The notes beneath the pieces were generated by a model. It ran no database searches. It worked only from the letters and a program-made list of their open reading frames with translations, and was not told where the DNA came from. Source: Uloborus plumipes (taxonomy: Eukaryota; Arthropoda; Arachnida; Araneae; Uloboridae). Taken from it: 64,000 nt of DNA. Made by a program: the position numbers and the translations under genes. The DNA is taken from NCBI GenBank assembly GCA_038373865.1, contig JAXGGA010002203.1:1-64000 (forward strand), in the 5' to 3' direction. Shown here in pieces: positions 55,028 to 64,000 of the stretch (positions are counted from its first letter, which is position 1; each line of letters starts with the position of its first letter).

Positions 55028-56432
55028 TTACCCACACATAAGCCTTATTAAAAGAATGTTTAGAGAAATGTATACGATAACCAAAGAACTAAAGAAATTA
55101 TCCCCTACTAGATGATCTTCTGGAAATGGTTGTTTAGTAGTAGTGAAAGAGAGGCTGTATTGCCATAGAAATTGCTTTCCAAAGTATTCTGATAGAGATA
55201 GCTTTTCTGTTTAAACGGTCTTCTAACTTTTTGAAAAAGTCATAGGAAAAAAAAAGCAATCTATCCCCGACCCCACCCTCAACTTCTTCAGTGCTATCTT
55301 GATTCAGAGAGGCATATTCATTTTGATGAAAGACGTAGGCTAAATAAAGCAAACACGCACGGACGAGGTAACAAAGTGTGCACAATGGCACCAGAAAATT
55401 CGGCGCCGGTACGAAATTATAGAGGTAATTCCACCCTCATAACCTTCAGTATTCTTTTTTTCTCTTTCTCTCTCTCTCTCTTGGTCTTTAGACTTCATCC
55501 TTCGAAAACTTTTTCTACCCTTCTCTTGCAAAAAAAAGGAGGGGGAGGGCGCGGTTTTTTTTTTCTAACTCCCTAGACATTCAGTCAATGAAATAAGAAA
55601 GAGGGGAGATTGGGAAAACGCGTGACTTTTTCTGCTAGCTCATTAGTCAGGTAAATCCACGAAAAGAGAAGAATAAATTGAAGCTAATGATGGACATTTT
55701 ACAGCCATGGAAGCTGAATAAACTACATCTGAAAAATTCAGGATTCGCGTTATTGATTTCAAATTGTTTACCATTATATTAGCCAAATTTCAAAAGCTTA
55801 AGCCAAATACTAATTTAACAAATGAAAGAACAAAATGTACATAAGAACAAATGTACGTGAAACGCAAATCCTTGTAATGCTTTGAAAATGCAGTATACAT
55901 TCATACACCTTTGGTTTTTAAGCACTTGTTTATTAAGGTTTATTTTCCCTGGCGAATATTTAACGATCTTAAGATATAGTTCTGAGCAGAGTTGAAAAAA
56001 AAACGATTTTTTTTAAAGCCAGGTTTTTTTTGGTTGAAACCAGATTTATTTGGTTTATGAAGAAAGAAAAACAGCTGTATATCCTGAAAGTCAAAGACTT
56101 TATTTATTAACTGTTTACAAATGTTAATTATTTACATGTGTATCAAACTTCATGATGACTAATAATTTAATAATTAAGAGTAAAAATTTGAAATTTCACT
56201 CCCTCATTAATAGAGTTTTCTATTGGAGAAATGTTGCTTGAAAATCGTTAACTATTAATAAATTGCACTTAAATAGATTGTGGCCTAAATAAATAATCAG
56301 AGAAAAAAATTGTTATGATAGTTAAGACATCATAAATTATAAATACTCAAGAATAAATCTTGCAAATTAAATTTCTCATAGCAATAGTTTTCTACGATAA
56401 ATAAATACACTTAAAATTGAAATCATTTATTC
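55028..56432. other. Intergenic
   Basis: No convincing gene. ATG at 55385 begins a 13-codon open stretch ending in AGAG then GTAATT, discussed as a possible first exon. A (CT)n tract lies at 55457-55481. The 55980-56060 patch repeats TTTTTTTGGTT-type strings. Confidence 0.45.
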
Positions 56433-56436
56433 TTAA

Positions 56437-57801
56437 GAGCAAGACTCTGAGAGGGTGTCACGCCTGTGATTCATGACCTCTCAGATTTTTTCCAAAAAAT
56501 TACCAAATGTTTATTATCTTATTGAAAGACCAAATCCAGAATGTTTTGCTCTAAAGTTGAGTTGTTTAGTTTTTATGGACCCCTAAAGTTGAAGGTGCGG
56601 CATCAAAAATTAAGCGGATTTTCAAGACATGGAAGTTGCTGTGAGCCAAAACTCTTACGAGGAACTGTTTAACTTCAATTTTCTTTTTGTATATGGAATA
56701 TAGAAGGTTGAGACTTTACAAAATAAGTGTTAAGTTTGAGGTAAGTTGTTGCCGTAAGGTCAGTGAAGGCCCTCAAAACAAGGCATTTTTGACGTTTTTT
56801 AGCGTTTTTGAGGTCCGAAAACAGCTTGTACATTTCAGTTGGCACGGCAAAAGTAGTTTCGTTTGAAAGACCAGTGTAAGCACTTTAAAATAATGTATAA
56901 AAAACCGAGGAAACTTCAACGTGCTTTTAGTTGCGTAAGGCCGAAATATGAAAAATGTCATATTTTAGCGATATTCAAACGGTCATAACTTCCTCTGCCA
57001 ACAATATATTGAAATATTTTTTTTGCCAACGTCATACTCTATTCTTTGTCTTAACAGAACAAATGAGTCCTTTGAGGCGAAATGTAAAATTTTTTTTTAC
57101 AAAAAATTTATTTTTTCCTGTGTATTTTTTGTAAAAAAAAATTTTACATCTCGCCTCAAAGAATTCAACTGTTCTGTTAAGACAAAGAATAGAGTATGAC
57201 ATTGGCAAAGAAAATATTTCAATGTGTTGTTGGCAGAGGAAGTTATGACCGTTTGAATATCGGTAAAATATGACATTTTTCATATTTCGACTTTACGCAA
57301 CTAAAAGTACGTTAAACTTTCCTCGGTTATGTATACATTATTTTAAAGTGCTTACACTGGTCTTTCAAACGATACCACTTTTACCGTGCCAACTGAAATG
57401 TACAAGCTGTTTTTGGACCTCAAAAACGCTAAAAAACGTCAAAAATGCCTTGTTTTGAGGGCCTTCACTGACCTTACGGCAACAACTTACCACAAATTTA
57501 ACATTCATTTTGTAAAGTTTCAACCTTCTATATTCCATATACAAAAAGAAAATTGGAGTTTAACCGTTTCTGTTAAGAGTTTTGACTCACAGCAACTTCC
57601 ATGTCTTGAAATTCCGCTTAATTTTTGATGCCGCACTTTCAACTTTAGGGGTCCATAAAAACTAAACAACTCAACTAAGAGCAAAACATTCTGGATTTGG
57701 TCTTTCAATAAGATAATAAACAATTGGTAATTTTTGGGAGAAATCTGAGAGTTCATGAATCACTCCATAATGCTAGGCGTGAGTTTCTCAGATTCTTGCT
57801 C
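56437..57801. mobile_element. 1365 bp TTAA-flanked palindrome
   Basis: TTAA lies at 56433-56436 and 57802-57805. The ends GAGCAAGACTCTGAGAGG and (opposite strand) GAGCAAGAATCTGAGAAA, and the halves remain complementary to a centre near 57119 (TTTTTTCCTGTGTATTTTTT). Arms are about 670 bp each. The mirrored ORFs 56773-56961 (minus) and 57270-57458 (plus), with the same translation TFFIFRxYATKSTL, simply reflect the palindrome. Same TTAA-GAGC start as the fold-back at 28722-33366. Non-coding. Confidence 0.85.
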
Positions 57802-57895
57802 TTAAACACAGAAAGCATTTTGCAGTGTCGACTGATGAATCACAAGTCTGATGTACATCGCATAGCTTTAAAATTCCGAACATCAACATAAATTT

Positions 57896-58155
57896 TCGAC
57901 ATCCTTCCGATCAACTTTCTCGATGAAAATAAGTAGAGTATCCAAAATTGATCCTAAATTTATTGGCACGGACTGCACTGCTCGTAAATTGCTCCAAATC
58001 TCATCGTATTTCGAGCAAAACTCATCAGATTTTGCTGCTCGGATTCTATTTGGCCAATGAGACATATTGGAGCAATTCCCGATGAGAACTCATCGAATCC
58101 GATCATCGGGTTTCGATGAATGGCCGATCATCGGCCGATGATTTTATGCTGCTAG
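57896..58155. mobile_element. CATCGGCCGATG MITE, copy 2 (truncated)
   Basis: Matches 3095-3375 closely (TCCTTCCGATCAACTTTC, CAAAATTGATCCTAAATTxA, GAGACATATTGGAGCAATTC) and ends in TTATGCTGCTAG. The left third of copy 1 is missing here. Confidence 0.7.
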
Positions 58156-58389
58156 AGAAAAAATAAGCTTCTATAAAATCATTATGTTTTTGATTTTAAA
58201 AATATTTTCCCCCTGTTTAACGCATTTAGGAAAAATAAAAGTTCTTAATCTTCTGAGAACATAATAATAATTAAAAGCCTTGAACAAAAAGACAAGTTCT
58301 GAAGTATTTTCCAATACTAATGCATTCCTTAGTTTTGACAGTACAAATTCAAATTATTAAATATTCTTTTAACACATTACAATAATTAA

Positions 58390-58706
58390 CCCATTAATGC
58401 CTGACATTTTTTCCAACGATATTTTGTATGCTGGTTACAGTGTTTAATGGACAGGAAAAATAATTTTAAAAAATATCATGTAAAAAATCATTTAATCGTC
58501 CAGCGGACTTGAGCTGATGTTTGTACGAAATTATATATTCTTCGAAATTTAAAATAGCTCCAAGAAAATCACGATTAATTCAAGGTAAGAGTTTCGAACT
58601 AATTCGCATTTGCAGATAAAAATAGTGCTTTAATTATGATCTGGCTAAATTTCATGAAGTTAAAATGGCGTTCTCATGACTCAAAGAACATTTCCTTTGT
58701 GTTGTT
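58390..58706 (+). mobile_element. piggyBac-like left end fragment
   Basis: TTAA then CCCATTAATGCCTGACATTT at 58390, with GTTTAATGGACAGGAAAAAT downstream, repeated at the start of the next element 320 bp away. No right end was found before the second copy, so this is a truncated element or the outer half of a tandem insertion. Confidence 0.6.
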
Positions 58707-58709
58707 TAA

Positions 58710-59223
58710 CCCATTAATGCCTGACATTTTTTTTTCCAAAGATATTTCGTGTACTGGTTACAAACTGTTTAATGGACAGGAAAAATTATAAAAAAATATT
58801 ATGTGAAAAATAATTGTTTATTAAGGAAAGAAAGATCGTCTCTTAAAAGTTACGATAGACCCTAGAGGGTACATACTTTTTTTACATTTTTTTTTTTTTT
58901 TTTTGCCTACGATATAACATTCAAAAAGACATTTTATCAGAAGAAATAAAATCAGCAATTAACTTAAACTGGGAAGTTGGGAATAACTTTGAAAACTTAG
59001 CTTTTTTTCTTGAGATTGTGAACGATGTGATTTTTGATAAAGATCATATAAAAACTGCAACAGAACACACTTTACAATGGTTATGTGCTGCAATCTGTTA
59101 ATAACGAATTGAAGCAATACCAAGGTACTAATTGAATATTATTATTTAGTTGAAATGTTCATTTTGGGAAAATTCAGACCCTTTTTGGACCGTCCCTAAA
59201 AAGGGACGCTAGGCATTAATGGG
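58710..59223 (+). mobile_element. 514 bp TTAA-flanked piggyBac-like element
   Basis: TTAA at 58706-58709 and 59224-59227. Ends CCCATTAATGCCT are exact 13 bp inverted repeats (right end AGGCATTAATGGG), the CCC..GGG form of piggyBac. Within it, about 58923-59098 can be read as ILSEEIKSAINLNWEVGNN and further to a stop after WLCAAIC, a short open stretch I cannot assign. A looser relative of the end (TTAACCTATTTATGCC) lies at about 60274. Confidence 0.75.
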
Positions 59224-59227
59224 TTAA

Positions 59228-61196
59228 GATTTTGTCATACGACTTTTCTGTTTATTGATTCTTAGACAATTTGTGAAGGTTATTTTTTTATTATATTGGG
59301 ATCTAAAGGGTTCTTTAAAAGGGTAAAATTTTGGCATATTTTTTTATTATAAAAACACCGTTCTAGGGATATTTTCTGTTTTCAAAATTTGATGTATTTT
59401 TTTTTCTATATCTAATTGTATTGCAGATAAAGCACATATGACAAAACGAATGCCGTTATTATAGCCTATTTATGACTAATCTAAGTGCTCTTGGGCTTCT
59501 TTAGCTATTTTTTCTCTCTTGTCATTGCCAGAGCTAAAATTTATAGATACTATGAATTACATATCAGTGATATATGATTCATCCCTACAAATATTAAGTG
59601 AGCAAGCAAATTTGGTAGTAAAGAAAGAATTAGGCTGGCGTATACTTTTTGGGCTATATTGAATGATAAAAGGATGTGAAAATAAAAATTTAAAAACAAA
59701 TAAAGACAACAAACTACTTGGACTTTTTCTCCATGTAAGTTGTTTAAAAAAACTTAGTTGATCAGCCTTGTACACTTGTGTACTTAATAGAAAAAAGTTG
59801 TATTGATTAAGAAAATTAACTATTTAAGTAAACATGCTTTACATTGAAAATAGTAATAAGTGTGAAAATTCATAAATATGTGACTTATCCCTAAAGCTTT
59901 GCGAATAACTTGCATTATTTAGATTTTACATTGTTAAATAACATGTAAAATTTTTGAAAACATTTGAGAAAACTAGTCAATTTTTCAATAAAACCGGTTT
60001 CTAAAAAAACAAATCATACGGTCTTGTTTTGAAACTAAGGTTTTGGTTTTGTGGATCGAAAGATATTTTTTTTTCTGACTTTTTGGAACCTTTGGAGTCC
60101 TTGCCTCGTGGGAAGCCCTCACATTTACGACGGTTACGACATGGTAAATCCGCCAATGCTGATATTTCTGACCAATGAAATTCAAAAATTTTCGAATTGA
60201 TTTGATTGGTATTTGAGTATATTCCTACTCAATGGCTGCTCTCAACTCATTGACAGTAGACAGTTTTGTGCTTTAACCTATTTATGCCCAGTAGCCTAAA
60301 AACGGGACGCTTGTTAGTTACTGCATACAAAATCCTGTAATGGGTATATCATTTTACTAAAGCTGTTTTTCACAAGTTAAATAGTCCTTCTTCTTGAGAA
60401 AACCAGTTAGAGCCACTATTTGGACATCAGAGTTTATTTATTGACAGCTATTTTCAGATAAATCAGTCAAGCAACGATCCAGCATGGGGAGTCAGAGAAA
60501 GTAAGTTTTTTTTTCTGCGAACTAATTTTTCATAAAATTAAACTGTTTTAAAATGATTTGCTTAAAATTGATCAGAGATGCCTTCTGTAATGTTACTTTG
60601 CACAAGTAAAGTCAAGTAAGGTCGTATTTTGCTCAAATATCTGCAAAATATCCCGAAAACAGAACGTTGAATAACTTAATAAATATGCCAACGGAGAAAT
60701 ATTTTACGCCTAAAATGTTTGTAAATCATTTTAAGGAAGAGTTTTAAGTAGATAAAAATTTAAAAAAAAATTGTTAAAAAAAACTTGGACATAAATTAGT
60801 TAAGCTTTGTGATTGACAGCCAGCAAAGAAAAAAAAATAATGGGTGTGAAATCCAGAGCCCGCAGGGGGTGCATGTTGGGGGTGTCCTTTACAAATTTTT
60901 CTTGAAAACATTCACAAAATTAAATTTTTTGATCACGGCCACTTCTTTATCAAAAGTGTAAAAGTTAAGGAATAGTTTCTTTTATTGAGCACTGATCATA
61001 ATGCAATACATGCTCAACTTTCCCACTAGCCACTTTTCAAACAGATTTTCTAAAACATAGTTTTTCAAAGTGGACCCTCGGAGGGCAGCCAGTTTATGCC
61101 AGGGGATAGCCTGTTAAAAAGTGCACACAAATTGCTATTGCTGGGTAAGTAACGATCAAGGAGGTTAAAGGGGAGGAGCTAAATCTCTGCTATCTA
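59228..61196. other. Intergenic
   Basis: No gene supported. TTAACCTATTTATGCCCAGT at 60274 resembles the piggyBac-like end above. 60830-61180 is somewhat GC-richer, with no coding pattern. ORFs 59557-59775 and 59985-60185 show no motif. Confidence 0.5.
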
Positions 61197-61197
61197 A

Positions 61198-61990
61198 AAG
61201 TGGCAACGAATTCTCACCGCCGCCAGGGGAAAAGCTCCCTACTTCCTACGGGAGTCAATGTAAATGATACTGAATCTGTCATCTTTTTAAATGCTGATAT
61301 GGGAAAGAAAAAAAAAATTTTTCAACTGGATTTTGGTGCAAATCTTCGATTGACATTATGAATTAAATATGATTTTCATCCCACGAAAATAGGTGCCGTA
61401 TTCTTTGAGAAATAGGTTTAATCGAATGCACTTACCAACTTACCAAATCTGACAGAATCTCATTTTTTAAAGACTGCTGTTGGCAAGAATATTTCTATTT
61501 AAATTGGAATTTTGCTCAAACCATCGATTAACGTTATGAACTAAATATATTTAATAAATATATTTAAACTAATAATTATTTTGTCTACTAAATATATTTA
61601 ATTAATAACAAAATTAAATACTGACAAAATTAATTTTTTGCCTCATGCTTAATTTATCAACAATTTAGAGAACTGATTCTCAGCAAAAATTATATCGTAC
61701 AATGCAAAGAAAATGTCACATACAGTCGCATATATGTCAAATTTGGCAAGTAGCTAGATGCGGTCGATTAAACATCTTTCTTAAAAAATACGGCAAAATT
61801 TCAGTGGAATCAAAGTCATATTTAGTTCATAATGTTAATCGATGGTTTACACCAAAATCCAGTTGAAAAAAAAATTTTCTTTCCCATAGCAGCATTTAAA
61901 AAGATGACAGATTCAGTATCATTTACATTGACTCCCGTAGGAAGTAGGGAGCTTTTCCCCTGGCGGCGGTGAGAATTCGTTGCCACTTTC
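61198..61990. mobile_element. 793 bp fold-back element, AAAGTGGCAACG ends
   Basis: Arms of about 290 bp: AAAGTGGCAACGAATTCTCA to about 61480, mirrored from about 61700 to 61990. The arms share CACCGCCGCCAGGGG and TGACTCCCGTAGGAAGTAGG. The loop has a diverged direct repeat of the inner arm (about 61320-61370 versus 61505-61550: GGATTTTGGTGCAAATC / GGAATTTTGCTCAAACC). No clear target duplication. The ORF 61822-62013 is arm sequence read through. Confidence 0.75.
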
Positions 61991-62512
61991 AAACTAGCGC
62001 ATCCGTAGAACATTTCTCTCCTTCTTTCTACTCCGTGGTAACGATAGTTAACATCGGTTGTTTGAAATACCCTTTTAAACTAAGAAAGAAAACAAGATTT
62101 CTTACCTCTTTAAAAACGAAAAAAATGAACTGTGTAGATTTATTTCGCAGTGAGCTTGGGAACCGCCCGATGAGAAGTTATCTATAAAGAAGAAAACGAG
62201 TTATGATAATCTTGGTTTCTCAGCCAATCTAAATTCAAAGATTAAGCAAACAAAGCACTTAAATAAGGAATAGTTTATTTTTGTCCGAATTTATTTGGGC
62301 CAACCAAAATTTTCTACACTTTATGTCATAAAAAAGTTTTTAAAAATGATTTAGGATAATTGAACAAGCCATGAAAATAAGAGTTTAATTCTCCCCAAAA
62401 TTTAGGATATCAATAAATCCAAGAAACAACTTTATGCATCCCATTGATGTTTCTCTGAAGATTGAAAATATTCACTGACATAATAGTTAGAGAAAGGACG
62501 GCGGATAAATAT
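61991..62512. other. Intergenic
   Basis: The ORF at 61969-62187 begins within the preceding element and has no recognisable motif. Nothing else seen. Confidence 0.5.
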
Positions 62513-62514
62513 TA

Positions 62515-62742
62515 CCGTAAATCAGGGTTACTTGGACCCTAGGGGGTTACTTGAGCCCACTACAATAAAATGATAAAATCTAGGTTTGGTACCTACTAGT
62601 TGAAGACTTGCACGTAGTTCCTCGTTTCTCCACTAGGTAGAAGCCCTCTGCAGTCTCTAACGCTAGTACCAAACCCAGATTTTATCATTTTACTGTGGGC
62701 TCAAGTAGCCCTCTTCTGGGACCAAGTAACCCTGATTTACGG
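62515..62742. mobile_element. 228 bp TA-flanked MITE, CCGTAAATCAGGG ends
   Basis: The ends CCGTAAATCAGGGTTACTTG are inverted repeats; the arms extend inward with GGGCTCAAGTAGCCC- and AAAATGATAAAATCTGGGTT-type pairs to cover most of the element. TA at 62513-62514 and 62743-62744. Non-coding. Confidence 0.85.
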
Positions 62743-62947
62743 TACTCAAAAGAATTACAAATATTTTCAAAAGTATTGCTCTCTAACTGGTTGTGTAATT
62801 AAACACATTTACAAAAAAAAATGGCCTTAAGAATAACCCAAAACTTCGAAAATAATCAAATCCAAGAAACAACTACATTCATCCCATTGATTTATTAGTA
62901 AAGACTGAACGCACGAGTACATTCTCTATGAAATACTAATAATCGTT

Positions 62948-63150
62948 TAGGGGTGTAACATAGATGTAAAAACATCGAATTTTAGAACTGAAATACCGCT
63001 GGTACCGATTAGGGGTGCGACATCGAAAGGAAAACATCGATGTTTACAAAACATCGATGTTAGAAATTACAACATCGATGGTATTGATACATCGACCAAA
63101 AAACATCGATGTTCTCAAACATCGATGTTTTAAAACATCGACCTTTTTTA
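62948..63150 (+). mobile_element. hAT-like end with ACATCGATGTT palindrome cluster
   Basis: TTAGGGGTGCGACATCGAAA (about 63009) and a similar TTTAGGGGTGTAACATAGAT (about 62947) look like hAT-type left ends. Between 63026 and 63150 there are at least seven ACATCGATG-type palindromes. No right end within the window; the element may extend past 64000 or be truncated. Confidence 0.55.
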
Positions 63151-64000
63151 CAAATATATAGTGTACATTTTTGAATATACTACACAACAGAGTAACACAC
63201 ATGAAAATCTCTAACAAATGTTTTCAAGAGGGTCAGAGAATTATTTTGGCATTGCGTCAATGTGTTACATAAAACTATTATTTCAAAAATGTCAAAGTAA
63301 AGCCAGTAATAAATTTTATAAATAATTAATTTAAGTAATACAAAAGAACAAGTACTCAACGAATTTTTGAAAATTCTGAATTTTGAGTCCTTTATACAAA
63401 TTAATAGGCATAATTTCGCAACATGTATTGATTTGACCCTTAAGTAGTATTAAAAAAAAAATAAAAAAAAAAAAAAACATGCAAAGATTAATACAAACTA
63501 GTTATAGAAAGGCAGTATTTTTAAATTTGAATAACACTGAAAATTAATCTACCTCGAAAAAAATGTATCATAGCACTTACCGTCAGTTCAATGATGAGAA
63601 AGAATTATTTTGATTATATGAAACACATTTTTTTTTCAAACAATGAACAATTATTATTAGGAGCTAGAAATGTGAATTTACTTATGAGTGAAATATCGTA
63701 CCAAACCGCATTTTGCAAGTCAACTGCAAAAACAAACAAAACAGACCAGAGAATTTTTTCCTGTCGCCGTTGATGTTTATGATGTGTCAAGAAAAAATCC
63801 CTCTGTTTATTTTAAATGCATTTGTTATTGGGTAAAAGAGGTATAGTTTTTGGGAAATTCCAGACACACGGGCAGCACCATATTTACTTGTCTTTCTTTT
63901 TCTATGCTATTTTCCAGACATTGCGGATTTAATACATAAATGAGCTTAATTCGCATGGTGGATCACAGGAGCTCAACTGTAGCACTTTTCAAATGTAGAC
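63151..64000. other. Intergenic to window end
   Basis: A-rich tract at 63453-63478. The 60 codon ORF at 63591 has no recognisable motif. Nothing further supportable. Confidence 0.5.

Noticed and set aside
56773..57458. Pair of similar 62 aa ORFs on opposite strands as a gene pair
   Set aside because: They are mirror images created by the TTAA-flanked palindrome.
1..64000. tRNA or rRNA genes
   Set aside because: No cloverleaf with a GGTTCRANNCC T-arm in proper context and no rRNA core sequences were noticed by eye; a tRNAscan or Infernal run would be decisive.

Overview
This is gene-poor, strongly AT-rich nuclear DNA from a eukaryote. The transposon set suggests an arthropod, perhaps a chelicerate such as a spider: a Tc1-like element, hAT, piggyBac and pogo/Harbinger-like ends, and many MITEs. 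That placement is inference. No rRNA, tRNA, CRISPR array or bacterial operon structure is visible, and most of the window is repeats in various states of decay.

The best candidate for real host biology is a dispersed cluster of three paralogous genes on the minus strand, at 12175-12849, 27426-27986 and 39678-40331. They encode 224, 186 and 217 residue charged, helical, probably coiled-coil proteins that I cannot assign to a known family. They share the start MQS-x-LEN, a GEE-(x)3-W motif and a C-terminal block around AQY-(K/R)-x-A. Indels between them are whole-codon and all three frames are open. Each is preceded by a related non-coding block of about 170-280 bp, and two share a 3' end.

Layout: 1-7.7 kb holds MITEs and a GC-richer repeat block. 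8-11.6 kb holds a minisatellite and a 1.4-1.6 kb direct duplication. 12-13.1 kb is gene copy 1. 13.5-15.6 kb holds a MITE and a full-length but broken Tc1-like element. 17-25.3 kb is a run of ACTAGC-headed interspersed repeats with a 144 bp tandem array and a nested hAT MITE. 27-28.2 kb is gene copy 2. 28.7-33.4 kb is a nested stack: a TTAA-flanked fold-back element interrupted by a hAT transposon, which itself carries two MITEs. 33.5-37.5 kb holds MITEs and a decayed satellite. 39.6-40.5 kb is gene copy 3. 40.5-46 kb holds a TIR element, two TTAA-flanked elements (one keeping a piggyBac cysteine-rich C-terminus) and smaller repeats. 46.9-55 kb carries two inverted copies of a broken transposon-like gene and a 250 bp tandem duplication. 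56.4-63.2 kb contains a 1.36 kb palindrome, a piggyBac-like MITE, another fold-back and further MITEs.

Apart from the three paralogs, every recognisable coding sequence is a disrupted transposon gene. Several insertions can be dated relative to each other because target-site duplications or uninterrupted sister copies lie in the same window.
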